Below, in pieces: positions 52,497 through 61,389 of a stretch of DNA of 64,000 nucleotides. Source of the stretch: DASUUI01 sp964577965 (GTDB lineage: Bacteria > Gemmatimonadota > Gemmatimonadetes > Gemmatimonadales > Gemmatimonadaceae). The stretch's first letter is position 1. Each line of letters starts with the position of its first letter. A program made the translations under genes and the position numbers. The notes under the pieces are model-generated. The model was not told the origin of the DNA and made no database searches. It saw only the letters and a list, made by a program, of their open reading frames with translations. The stretch is taken from contig CAZOAT010000001.1 in assembly GCA_964577965.1 (NCBI GenBank), forward strand, positions 1-64,000. The letters are read 5' to 3'.

Positions 52497-53876
52497 ATGT
52501 GTGGAGTCTTTGGAATACACGGGCACGCCGAGGCGGCGCAACTCACCCACCTCGGGCTGTACTCGCTCCAGCACCGAGGGCAGGAGTCCGCGGGAATAGT
52601 CGCTGTTGGCGACGATGGCATGCCGCGCGCGGCGCGTGAGATGGGGCTCGTCTCCGACCGCTTCCCTGGGCACGTTGAGAGGCTGCGCGGTCCAATATCG
52701 ATTGGCCACACGCGCTACAGCACGGGTGGCGCCTCGACGATCGAGAACGCGCAGCCGGTACTGGCGCGCTTCCGGGAGGGCCACATCGCGCTGGCCCACA
52801 ACGGCAACCTCACGAATGCGGCGGAGATGCGTCGCGAGCTCGAGGATGCCGGCTCGATATTCAGCTCCACGATGGATTCCGAGGTGATCGTTCACCGCAT
52901 GGCGCGGTCGCGGGAGCGCACTCCTGAAGGAAAGCTGGCCGAGGCGCTGCAGCCGCTGGAGGGGGCCTTCTCCGCGGTCGTTCTCGTCGGCAACACATTG
53001 CTCGCCGTGCGCGACCCCCGCGGGTGGCGCCCGCTGGTGATGGGCCGGCTGAACGGATCCGTAGTGTTCGCGTCGGAGACATGTGCTCTCGACATCGTCG
53101 GTGCGACGTTCGAGCGTGAGATCGAGCGGGGTGAGATCGTAGCAGTCGATTCGGCGGGGGTGCGTTCCACGTTCCCGCTCGCACAGCGCGAATCCCGGAA
53201 GTGCATCTTCGAGTTCGTCTACTTCGCGCGCCCCGACAGCTGGATCTTCGGCGGCTCGGTGGATCGCGCGCGCCGCAACCTCGGGCGTCAGCTCGCGAAG
53301 GAGGCTCCAGCACCCGGCGCGGAGCTGGTCTTCTCCGTGCCGGACTCCTCCAATTCCGCGGCCCTCGGCTTTTCGGAGGAGTCCGGCATTCCCTTTGAGC
53401 TGGCCCTCATCCGCAACCATTACGTGGGACGCACCTTCATTCAACCCACGCAGGCAGGGCGCGACCAGAAAGTGAAGGTCAAGTACAACGCGGTACGCGA
53501 TCTGCTCGAAGGCAGGAGCGTGGTGATGGTTGACGACTCTATAGTTCGCGGGACTACGACGAGCGGACTCGTAACCATGCTCCGGGGCGCCGGGGCGCGG
53601 GAAGTGCACCTGCGAGTAAGTTCTCCGCCGATCACGGGGCCATGTTACTACGGAATAGACACTCCAACGCGCGAAGAACTGATCGCCGCACAGCTTTCGG
53701 TTCCGGAGATCGCCCGGCATCTGGGCGTCGATACGCTGGCGTACATCAGTCTCGAGGGGATGCTGCGATCCGCGCCCGACGGCCCCGACGGTTTCTGCCA
53801 CGCTTGCTTTTCGGGCGACTACCCCACGCCGCCGCCCGCGGACCCGAACAAGCTTCGATTCGGGTGCGGCTGCTGA
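52497..53876 (+). CDS. purF: Amidophosphoribosyltransferase
   Basis: 459 residues. It starts MCGVFGIHGH, so the catalytic Cys is exposed by removal of Met alone, with no propeptide. The PRTase loop is VMVDDSIVRGTTTSG. Cysteines in RESRKCIFEF, GPCYYGIDT and FCHACFSGDYP match those that bind the regulatory 4Fe-4S cluster in Bacillus-type PurF. It does the first committed purine step. One base separates the purL stop and this ATG. Confidence 0.96.
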   Translation: MCGVFGIHGHAEAAQLTHLGLYSLQHRGQESAGIVAVGDDGMPRAAREMGLVSDRFPGHVERLRGPISIGHTRYSTGGASTIENAQPVLARFREGHIALAHNGNLTNAAEMRRELEDAGSIFSSTMDSEVIVHRMARSRERTPEGKLAEALQPLEGAFSAVVLVGNTLLAVRDPRGWRPLVMGRLNGSVVFASETCALDIVGATFEREIERGEIVAVDSAGVRSTFPLAQRESRKCIFEFVYFARPDSWIFGGSVDRARRNLGRQLAKEAPAPGAELVFSVPDSSNSAALGFSEESGIPFELALIRNHYVGRTFIQPTQAGRDQKVKVKYNAVRDLLEGRSVVMVDDSIVRGTTTSGLVTMLRGAGAREVHLRVSSPPITGPCYYGIDTPTREELIAAQLSVPEIARHLGVDTLAYISLEGMLRSAPDGPDGFCHACFSGDYPTPPPADPNKLRFGCGC

Positions 53877-53943
53877 AGGCATCCGCCGCGCACAGTCAGC
53901 GGGGGTTCAGTTCGTCGCGGGCGCGGCTGTCAGGGGTGGGCTG

Positions 53944-56622
53944 ATGGCCCAGTCTGTCTTCTTCTTCGGCAACGGATCAGCCGAAGGCACGCGCGACATG
54001 AAGGAAGTGCTGGGCGGAAAGGGCGCGAACCTCGCTGAGATGACGAACCTCGGCGTCCCCGTGCCGCCCGGGTTCACGATCGCTTGTCACGAAAGCATTT
54101 CCTACCTCGAGGCCGGGAAGTACAGCGACCGGCTCCGCGCCGAAATCGAAGGTAATCTGGCGCGGCTGGAGGCGGCCGCGGGAAAGAAACTGGGGGATCC
54201 CCGAAACCCGCTGCTCGTGTCAGTCCGGTCGGGGGCGCCTGTGTCCATGCCGGGAATGATGGAGACGATCCTCAACCTCGGCCTGAACGACACGACGGTC
54301 GTCGGGCTCGCCCGCCAGAGTCGCAATGCGCACTTCGCGTACGACTCGTACCGTCGCTTGATCCAGATGTATGGCCACGTGGTGCTTGGGGTGGCCGCGA
54401 GCGACTTCGAGCATCTGCTCCGGGCCAAACGGCTCACGGAAGGAGTGACCACGGAAGCGGACCTCAGCGAGGACGCGCTCCGCAACGTCGTGGAAGAGTA
54501 CAAGGCGGTTGTTCGCAACGCGAAGGGCGTCCCCTTCCCTGCGGACCCTGTAGTCCAGCTCTGGGGCGCAATCGAGGCTGTGTGGCGCTCCTGGATGCTG
54601 AAGAAGGCGCGCGACTACCGCCGGGCTAACTCGATCCCAGAGGACCTCGGCACTGCGGTCAGTGTCGTCGCGATGGTATTCGGAAACCTCGGTAACGACT
54701 CCGGAACCGGTGTCGCCTTCACGCGCAACCCTTCCACCGGAGAGAGGAAGTTTTACGGTGAGTTCCTCATAAACGCGCAGGGTGAGGACGTTGTCGCAGG
54801 CACACGGGATCCACTCAGCATCGAGCAGATGTCCGAGCGGCTGCCGGAGCCTTACAGAGAGCTGATAGCAACGCAGGAGCGGCTCGAGCGCCACTACCGT
54901 GAGATGCAGGACATCGAGTTCACGGTCGAGCGCGGCAAGCTGTATCTCCTGCAGACCCGCACTGGCAAGCGCACTGCCGCCGCCGCGCTGCGGGTAGCGA
55001 CGGACATGGTGACCGAAGGGCTGATCGACAGCACCGAGGCAGTCATGCGCGTCCCTGCCGATCATCTCGACCAGGTCCTGCACCCGATAATCGACCCTTC
55101 GGTCGAAGCCTCGCCGCTGTGCACCGGCCTGCCAGCGAGCCCGGGTGCGGTGAGCGGAATCGCAGTGTTCGATCCTGACAGCGCCGAGCAGCATGCGGCC
55201 GATGGTGAGGCCGTGATCCTCGTGCGCGACGAGACGACTCCAGAGGACTTTCACGGTATGGTCGCGGCGCGTGGCATACTCACCGCTCGTGGAGGAATGA
55301 CCAGTCACGCCGCAGTCGTGGCGCGCGGCATGGGCAAGTGCGCGGTCGTTGGCGCCCGTGACATCACAGTCGATCTGGAGCACAGGCGCTTTGCAGTGAA
55401 CGGGGAGGAGGTCGTCGAGGGTGACTGGCTCACGCTCGACGGAGCGACCGGACGGGTTTTCGCCGGGAACCTCCCCACAGTTCCGAGCGAGATCGTCCGC
55501 GTGACGAGCGGAGCGCTCAAGCCGGCCGATGCACCGTTATTTGACGCGTACTCGCGTCTGATGCAGTGGGCCGATGCTGCCCGGCGGCTCAAGGTCCGGG
55601 CGAATGCGGACACCCCACGCGATGCGACGATCGCGCGGAACTTCGGCGCCGAAGGAATCGGGCTGTGCCGCACGGAGCACATGTTCTTCGAGGGCGATCG
55701 CATTCACGCGATGCGTGAGATGATCGTCGCGCGGGACGAAAGTGGGCGCCGCCGCGCGCTCGCGCGGCTCCTGCCAATGCAGCGCGCGGACTTCGAGGGG
55801 ATCTTCGAGGCAATGAGCGGCCTGCCAGTCACGATCCGCCTGCTCGACCCACCGCTCCACGAGTTCCTGCCGCACGGAGGCGAGGAGAGCAAGCTGCTCG
55901 CAAGACGCCTCGGCATCGCGCGCCCGGAACTGGCACGGATCGTGGAAGACCTGCGCGAGACGAACCCGATGCTGGGACACCGGGGCTGCCGGCTGGGGGT
56001 CACTTTCCCCGAGATCACCGAGATGCAATGCCGCGCGATTCTGGAGGCCGCGATCAGAGCCTCGAGGCGGGGAGTCGAAGTGCACCCGGAGATAATGATC
56101 CCCCTTGTCGCCACACGTGCCGAGTTCGACAACCAGCGAAACGTGCTGGAGGAAGTCGCGCGCAGCGTGTTCGACGAAATGGGAGAGAGGCTCGACTACC
56201 TCGTCGGGACGATGATCGAGTTGCCGCGTGCCGCGCTCACGGCGGGCGAGATAGCGGGCGGGCAGGCCGGCGCCGATTTCTTCTCCTTTGGAACCAACGA
56301 CCTGACGCAGACGACGTACGGCCTCAGCCGGGATGATGCAGGCAGGTTCCTGCCGTCCTATGTGGCAGCCGGGATCTTTTCCGACGACCCCTTCCAGGTA
56401 CTGGACGAGGCGGGAGTCGCCAGGCTCATCCGTCTCGCCGTGACCGAGGGGCGTGAGGCGCGACCCGCGATCAAGCTTGGCATCTGCGGTGAGCACGGCG
56501 GCGAGCCGCGCTCCGTCGCGATCTGTCACAAACTCGGCCTCGATTACGTATCCTGTTCACCGTTCCGGGTCCCCATAGCACGCCTTGCCGCCGCGCATGC
56601 AGCTCTTGCCGATTCAGACTAG
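53944..56622 (+). CDS. ppdK: Pyruvate, phosphate dikinase
   Basis: 892 residues, full length: N-terminal ATP-grasp domain (GGKGANLAEMTNLGVPVPPGFTI; VSVRSGAPVSMPGMMETILNLG), swivelling phospho-histidine domain (GILTARGGMTSHAAVVARGMGKCAVVG, catalytic His after TS), and the PEP-binding TIM barrel (GLCRTEHMFFEGDRI; FFSFGTNDLTQTTYGLSRDD). It interconverts pyruvate, ATP and Pi with PEP, AMP and PPi. No regulatory protein (PDRP) gene was seen next to it. Confidence 0.97.
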   Translation: MAQSVFFFGNGSAEGTRDMKEVLGGKGANLAEMTNLGVPVPPGFTIACHESISYLEAGKYSDRLRAEIEGNLARLEAAAGKKLGDPRNPLLVSVRSGAPVSMPGMMETILNLGLNDTTVVGLARQSRNAHFAYDSYRRLIQMYGHVVLGVAASDFEHLLRAKRLTEGVTTEADLSEDALRNVVEEYKAVVRNAKGVPFPADPVVQLWGAIEAVWRSWMLKKARDYRRANSIPEDLGTAVSVVAMVFGNLGNDSGTGVAFTRNPSTGERKFYGEFLINAQGEDVVAGTRDPLSIEQMSERLPEPYRELIATQERLERHYREMQDIEFTVERGKLYLLQTRTGKRTAAAALRVATDMVTEGLIDSTEAVMRVPADHLDQVLHPIIDPSVEASPLCTGLPASPGAVSGIAVFDPDSAEQHAADGEAVILVRDETTPEDFHGMVAARGILTARGGMTSHAAVVARGMGKCAVVGARDITVDLEHRRFAVNGEEVVEGDWLTLDGATGRVFAGNLPTVPSEIVRVTSGALKPADAPLFDAYSRLMQWADAARRLKVRANADTPRDATIARNFGAEGIGLCRTEHMFFEGDRIHAMREMIVARDESGRRRALARLLPMQRADFEGIFEAMSGLPVTIRLLDPPLHEFLPHGGEESKLLARRLGIARPELARIVEDLRETNPMLGHRGCRLGVTFPEITEMQCRAILEAAIRASRRGVEVHPEIMIPLVATRAEFDNQRNVLEEVARSVFDEMGERLDYLVGTMIELPRAALTAGEIAGGQAGADFFSFGTNDLTQTTYGLSRDDAGRFLPSYVAAGIFSDDPFQVLDEAGVARLIRLAVTEGREARPAIKLGICGEHGGEPRSVAICHKLGLDYVSCSPFRVPIARLAAAHAALADSD

Positions 56623-57799
56623 CCTCGCACCGCAATTCGCAGCCACCGCCGCTCAGCCGGCGTTGCCACTGGGACTTCCAGCACGGCGCCTCCGGATAGC
56701 GATCGTCACGGAGTACTACTATCCGCACCTCGGCGGCATATGCGAGCACGTGCACTATTTCGCGCGCGAGGCCAGGCTTGCCGGCCACCACGTGGACATC
56801 ATCACGTCGAACATTCCGGGCGCCGCCCCCACGCGGAACGTGATCCGCATCGGCCGGAGCAGGACCGTGTATGCCAACGGCTCGACAGCGCGAATTTCCG
56901 TGGGGCTCGGTCTGCGCCGGCGGATGCGGGACGTGCTCCACGGCGGCGGTTATGACATTGTTCACGTCCATCTGCCTCTCACCCCTGTTCTGCCGCTGCT
57001 CGCGGTGGAGGAAGCCACCGCGCCCCTCGTCGGCACATTCCACTCGTACTTCGAGCGTGTGATGGCGTACCGGGTAGCCGCTCCCTACTTCCGCTCGCGT
57101 CTGCGGCGACTTGACGCGGCGATAGCCGTCTCCGCGTCCGCGGTCGAGGCAATGGAGAAGTACTTCGAGGCCGACTGGCGCATCATTCCGAACGGCATCG
57201 ACGTCCACGAGTTCACACCCGATCAGCCGCGTCCGCCGTACATGCGGAGCGATGTGCCGGTGATCCTCTACTTTGGACGGCTGGACCCACGCAACGGACT
57301 GCGTCATCTCATCGATGCATTTCGTATCGTCAGGGAGAGCGGCCGCGAAGCGCAGCTGCTGGTGGCCGGCGGCGGACCGCTCAGCGATTACTATCGCAAG
57401 CTGGCCAACGGCGACCCCGATATCACGTTCACCGGGGCGGTGCTGGGCAGCAGAGCTGCGTATTATGCCAACAGCACCATTTACGCGGCGCCTACGACAC
57501 GCAGCGCCTCGTTTGGAATCACGCTGCTTGAAGCGATGGCGTGTGAGACTCCAATCGTCTGCTCCCGAATAGCCGGTTTTCGCGATGTGGTACAGCACGA
57601 GCGTGAAGCCCTGACAGTTCCACCGCGGGACCACCACGCGATGGCGGCCGCCCTCACGCGGCTTCTGGATGACGAGACCCTGCGCGCGAGAATGGGCAAA
57701 GCGGGGCGGCGGCAGGCGATGCGCTACGACTGGCGCAACGTCACCGACGAAGTGCTGAGCGTGTACACCGAAGTACTCGGCAAGCCGCCGCGCTCGTGA
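56597..57799 (+). CDS. GT4-family glycosyltransferase (PimA-like)
   Basis: About 400 residues of GT-B fold. N-terminal acceptor half: RIAIVTEYYYPHLGGICEHVHYFAREARLAGHHVDIIT; donor half: VILYFGRLDPRNGLRHLIDAF, LLVAGGGP, and SASFGITLLEAMACETPIVCS. It resembles phosphatidylinositol mannosyltransferases and related lipid-linked GT4 enzymes that use GDP-mannose. The first Glu of the EX7E nucleotide-binding motif is Ala (ASFGITLLE), which is unusual. The start at 56597 overlaps the ppdK end by 26 bases; an ATG four codons earlier is also possible. The flippase-like gene follows after 7 bases. Confidence 0.85.
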   Translation: MQLLPIQTSLAPQFAATAAQPALPLGLPARRLRIAIVTEYYYPHLGGICEHVHYFAREARLAGHHVDIITSNIPGAAPTRNVIRIGRSRTVYANGSTARISVGLGLRRRMRDVLHGGGYDIVHVHLPLTPVLPLLAVEEATAPLVGTFHSYFERVMAYRVAAPYFRSRLRRLDAAIAVSASAVEAMEKYFEADWRIIPNGIDVHEFTPDQPRPPYMRSDVPVILYFGRLDPRNGLRHLIDAFRIVRESGREAQLLVAGGGPLSDYYRKLANGDPDITFTGAVLGSRAAYYANSTIYAAPTTRSASFGITLLEAMACETPIVCSRIAGFRDVVQHEREALTVPPRDHHAMAAALTRLLDDETLRARMGKAGRRQAMRYDWRNVTDEVLSVYTEVLGKPPRS

Positions 57800-57806
57800 T
57801 CAGCTG

Positions 57807-58805
57807 ATGGTGAAGTTTCTTCGCAGGTATGGCCGCTGGCTTCTGACAGCGGCCATACTCGTTTTCCTCGTGATGTTCGCCCGCAGGGTGGACTGGGCGT
57901 CGGCGTGGACCGCCATGCGTGGTGCCTCCCCTGCCCTGCTGGTCGCAGCATTCGTGGCGAACGTCGTGTCACTGCTCGTGCGCGCGGTGCGGTGGTGGGT
58001 GTTCCTGCGCCCCGCGGGCGCGACATCGCTGCCGCTGGCGTTGCGCGCCACCATCGCCGGAGCCGCACTGAACAATCTCGTGCTCGCGCAGGGCGGTGAA
58101 GCTGCGCGTGTCGTGTTCGTGTCGCGTGCATCGGGAGTGCCGAGCGCCCGGGTCCTGGCGACACTTGCGCTCGAGCGAATGTTCGACGCAGTCGGATTCG
58201 CGGCGCTGCTCGCGTTCGGGACGTTCGTCCTCGCACTGCCGCCGAACATGCAGCGACTGCGGGTCCCGGCAGCGGTCGTGCTGTTCGTGCTGTTCGTGCT
58301 GTTGTACGTCTTCGTGTATCTCACCCGTGGGAGAACCCTGGAGGTTGCCGCGGAGGCGAGCGCGGAGATCGCGGCAGGCCCGTCAACGCTGCTCGGCCAC
58401 GGCAGGCGATATGTCTCGCGTTTCGCTGCCAGCGCCAGTGCACTCGCCACGGGGCCACGTTTCATCGCCGCGACGCTACTCTCGCTCGTGGCGTGGGTGG
58501 GTCAGCTCTATACCTACCACTGGTGTGCGGTGGCGACCGGCATCTCGCTGCCCGTGGCCGCGAGCCTTGCCGCCCTTCTGGCCAGCAACATCGGCTTCCT
58601 GCTCCGCGCGACCCCCGGCGGTGTGGGCGTGTTCCAGGTGATCTACGCCGTGACGGTCGCGCAGTTCGGTGTGGAGCAGGATCCGGCGATAGCAGCATCG
58701 CTGCTGATTCAGACTCTGCAGATTCTTCCGCTGACACTCGTAGGCGGGCTGCTCGCGCCCGAGTTCCTGTTCAGGCGGCGACCTTCGACAAAGCAGCCCG
58801 ATTGA
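57807..58805 (+). CDS. Flippase-like (LPG synthase TM / UPF0104) integral membrane protein
   Basis: 332 residues with about eight hydrophobic segments. It shows the UPF0104/AglD-type pattern: WWVFLRPAGATSLPLALRATIAGAALNNLVLAQGGEAARVVFVSRASG, then ATLALERMFDAVGFAALL, and RATPGGVGVFQVIYAV. Such domains occur in lysyl-PG synthases and in proteins linked to polyprenyl or lipid-linked sugars. Coupled to the PimA-like gene, it may move a glycolipid across the membrane (inference). It is convergent with the PIPS-like gene at 58824. Confidence 0.8.
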   Translation: MVKFLRRYGRWLLTAAILVFLVMFARRVDWASAWTAMRGASPALLVAAFVANVVSLLVRAVRWWVFLRPAGATSLPLALRATIAGAALNNLVLAQGGEAARVVFVSRASGVPSARVLATLALERMFDAVGFAALLAFGTFVLALPPNMQRLRVPAAVVLFVLFVLLYVFVYLTRGRTLEVAAEASAEIAAGPSTLLGHGRRYVSRFAASASALATGPRFIAATLLSLVAWVGQLYTYHWCAVATGISLPVAASLAALLASNIGFLLRATPGGVGVFQVIYAVTVAQFGVEQDPAIAASLLIQTLQILPLTLVGGLLAPEFLFRRRPSTKQPD

Positions 58806-58823
58806 CGCGACGAGCCTGAGGAC

Positions 58824-59564
58824 TCAACCCCGCCTGAGCGTACGCGCGATCGAGACCGTTCGGTAAATCGCCGTACCAGCTGTGCCGGCGGCGATCATGA
58901 CCAGGACGATTGCAAGCACCGTCCCCGCACCCCATCCAGCCCGCGACGTTATTGCCGGATCGAGAATCGCGCCGACCGCGAGCAGGACCAGCCGCTCTGC
59001 GCGTTGCATAACCCCCCCGGAGCCCGTGATACCGAGGGCTTCGCCGCGGGCGCGTGTGTAGCTGACGAGCAGAGATCCCCCCAGCGCGGCGGCCGTGGCC
59101 AGAGCCATCGCCGGTACCGCCGCGAAGTACATGATCAGCCCGAGAAAGGTGAGCGTCTCGGCGAATCGGTCCAGCGTCGAGTCCATGAACGCCCCATAGC
59201 TGCTTGCGAGGCCACGGGCGCGTGCGATCCGCCCGTCGAACACGTCGGCAGCTCCGCCGAGCAGCACGAGCCAGCCGGCAACCCCAAGCGCACCTTGTGC
59301 GAACGCCAGCCCGGCACCAGCCGCCAGCAGCAGACCGAGATAGTTGAACACGTCGGGTGAGATTTCCGCGCGCACTATCGTGCGTTCGACGGGCCCGATC
59401 AGCCACATCAACCAGTCGCGGAGCCAATAGCCGAGCAGCACAGTACTGCCGCGCCGGGCGACATCGCGATCCATGACGCGGCTGCGACGAGCCACAGCGA
59501 ATACAGGCATTGTCAGGAGAAGGGCCAGCACCAGCGCGAGAGCTGTCAGATCAGCGGTATTCAT
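58824..59564 (-). CDS. CDP-alcohol phosphatidyltransferase, phosphatidylinositol-phosphate synthase-like
   Basis: 246 residues, six hydrophobic segments. The CDP-alcohol motif is exact: D107VFDG111, R115, G124, D128 and D132. After it comes SYTRARGEALGITGSGGVMQRAERLVLL (about 168-195). The paired arginines R171/R173 and R188/R191 in this spacing recall the inositol-phosphate pocket of mycobacterial and archaeal PIP synthases, not PGP synthase. It would join CDP-DAG with inositol-1-phosphate or another head group. It lies 34 bases downstream of a CDP-DAG synthase-like gene that could make its substrate. Head-group specificity is inferred from motifs only. Confidence 0.75.
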   Translation of the reverse strand: MNTADLTALALVLALLLTMPVFAVARRSRVMDRDVARRGSTVLLGYWLRDWLMWLIGPVERTIVRAEISPDVFNYLGLLLAAGAGLAFAQGALGVAGWLVLLGGAADVFDGRIARARGLASSYGAFMDSTLDRFAETLTFLGLIMYFAAVPAMALATAAALGGSLLVSYTRARGEALGITGSGGVMQRAERLVLLAVGAILDPAITSRAGWGAGTVLAIVLVMIAAGTAGTAIYRTVSIARTLRRG

Positions 59565-59598
59565 CGCGCGACCATTCCCCAGCTGCCGGGGCCGGTCG

Positions 59599-60573
59599 TC
59601 AACGCCGTGTTCTCAGGTATCGAATCGCCTTGGGCCAGAGGAAGATGAGCGGCCAGCGTCGCTCCCGCGGCGTCAGCTCGATCACCATACCGCTGCGACG
59701 CGCAACTTTCTGCCTGATGTACTCGAGCCAGTCGTCGTAGAGCCAGATATGCTTCCCCCAGCGCAGCGTAGCCCGCAGCTTGCTGCGCGAAAAATAGAAA
59801 CTCACCCGCAGGCGCTCGAGACGCGTCGCGCGGCGCAGCTGAGTATAGGTCTCTGCGCGGCAGGCGAGAACGCCGCTCTCAGCCAGGCTTCCAAGCAGCG
59901 CGTCATAGATCGCGACCATCACCCCGCGCTGCGCTGTGAATACCTCCGCGACTCTGGCACTCGTCTCCGGCCTGATCTCGGCGGAGTAGGACGTCGTCAG
60001 CAGCGTGCGGCAGTATGAATCAGCTTTGAAGGAGACTGGGAGGTAAGGTCGTCCCCACTCGAACGTCCCGGCGCGCGCTGTGGCCAGCGCATCCACGACA
60101 GCACCCCGGCTCGACGGATCGCGTGTCCACGCAAGCTGTACCTGTTGAAACAACCGCCCCTTCGTGAAATGATCTCTGGAACCTCGCGAGCAGGCTGCGG
60201 CCAGATCCTGCTTCGACAGGACGGCACATTTCGCTACCAGCGAGTCGCCCTCGCCAGCCCCTCGCAACGCGATGGCAACGACGTTGGGGGGCAGGACATG
60301 CGCCAGCATCGTCGCGGTGCGGGCGCTGAACCTGGGCTGCGTATCCGACACGAAGGACTCGTACGCTGTCGCATAATCCTCCACAATGACAAAAAAATCG
60401 TACGCGCTGTCGGGTCGCCCTCCGCTACCCTGCGCGTGAGAACCGTAGTGGATTATGGCCACGGTGCCGTGACCGAATGCATCGACGATCCGGTGCACCA
60501 GACGTTCCGCCGGCCCGTTCACCGCGCCATCCAGATCGCGAGTCAGCGCGTCAGGCAACGACGTGTCAGTCAC
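59599..60573 (-). CDS. Tam41-like CDP-diacylglycerol synthase (nucleotidyltransferase fold)
   Basis: 324 residues, no clear membrane helix. IIHYGSHAQGSGGRPDSAYDFFVIVEDYATAYESFV (about 40-74) has the GS (44-45) and Asp59 of a nucleotidyltransferase active site. LPPNVVAIAL, KCAVLSKQDLAAACSRG and FTKGRLFQQVQLAWT follow in the order of Tam41 (Mmp37), the mitochondrial CDP-DAG synthase. It would make CDP-DAG from phosphatidate and CTP at the membrane surface, replacing or adding to CdsA. The GTG start overlaps the plsC stop (GTGA), and the phosphatidyltransferase follows. Without an alignment the subfamily is not certain. Confidence 0.75.
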   Translation of the reverse strand: MTDTSLPDALTRDLDGAVNGPAERLVHRIVDAFGHGTVAIIHYGSHAQGSGGRPDSAYDFFVIVEDYATAYESFVSDTQPRFSARTATMLAHVLPPNVVAIALRGAGEGDSLVAKCAVLSKQDLAAACSRGSRDHFTKGRLFQQVQLAWTRDPSSRGAVVDALATARAGTFEWGRPYLPVSFKADSYCRTLLTTSYSAEIRPETSARVAEVFTAQRGVMVAIYDALLGSLAESGVLACRAETYTQLRRATRLERLRVSFYFSRSKLRATLRWGKHIWLYDDWLEYIRQKVARRSGMVIELTPRERRWPLIFLWPKAIRYLRTRR

Positions 60574-61322
60574 GACCTTTCCGAGCGCATCTGATGGAGG
60601 GCAGCGCTCATCTTTTCCCTCAACGACGCGATGAACTGATCGATCTGGTCGTCCTCAGGTGGCTCGATCGGCCCGAGCACGGACACATTCACGCTGCTCC
60701 CGGCGACGGTTCTTGCGGCCTCCGCGGCCGTCCGCGCCTGCCAGAGGCCATCCACGACCAGGCAGTAGACAGGGCGCTTTGCCCGCCTCAGTATCGTCGT
60801 CAGACCCCGCCTCATGAAGGGCCCGATCTCCCCTGTGCGGGTACGATGCCCTTCCGGGAAAATCACCATCGAGCATTCCCCCCGGGCAGTCCTGTCCGCC
60901 GCCCCCTCGATCTCTTTCAGGTCCCGGGCAGCTATTCCCCGCTCGCGACGTCCAGCACCCTGGGTGACCCGGGGCATGCCCGTCGCACGAAGGAGTGGCG
61001 AAACCCCGGGAATGAAGCGATGGTAGCGGTCTCTGTAAGGTATGAGTGTGAGAGGGTCGTGGACCAGCGAGAGCGCAAGGGGAATATCGAGGATAGACTG
61101 GTGGTTCATCACGGCAATGCAGCTTCCAGCGGGTATTGAGCCTCGAATGTTAACTCGGATATTGCCAACGACGCGCGCGATGCCTACGGTTGCCCGGGCG
61201 TGAAAGTGTAGCCATGCTCCGAGGATGGAACGGCGGCGTGATGGCAACAGGCTCACGAGAGGAAAGACGACGAGCCGCTGAGGGAGCCCTACCCCGAAAG
61301 TGAGGTAGAGAGAATAGACCAT
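60570..61322 (-). CDS. 1-acyl-sn-glycerol-3-phosphate acyltransferase (PlsC family)
   Basis: 250 residues. One N-terminal hydrophobic segment, then the acyltransferase motifs: NHQSILDIPLAL (HX4D), FPEGHRTRTGEIGPFMRRG and a later VPVYCLVV-like strand (RPVYCLVVDG). It acylates lysophosphatidate to phosphatidate, the substrate of the Tam41-like enzyme encoded next. The start at 61322 is 67 bases from the divergent oxoamine synthase start. An N-terminal extension read further upstream would run into that gene and looks spurious. Confidence 0.88.
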   Translation of the reverse strand: MVYSLYLTFGVGLPQRLVVFPLVSLLPSRRRSILGAWLHFHARATVGIARVVGNIRVNIRGSIPAGSCIAVMNHQSILDIPLALSLVHDPLTLIPYRDRYHRFIPGVSPLLRATGMPRVTQGAGRRERGIAARDLKEIEGAADRTARGECSMVIFPEGHRTRTGEIGPFMRRGLTTILRRAKRPVYCLVVDGLWQARTAAEAARTVAGSSVNVSVLGPIEPPEDDQIDQFIASLREKMSAALHQMRSERS

Positions 61323-61389
61323 GAAGAGCAAACCACTTCTGACCGCACGCCCCGGCTCCGGCCTTCGTGCGGGGAGGGAGGACGACGAA

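Noticed and set aside
50594..52711. A 705-residue open frame antisense to purL
   Set aside because: Long antisense frames are common in GC-rich coding DNA. It has no family motif, a composition unlike the neighbours, and lies opposite an unmistakable PurL.
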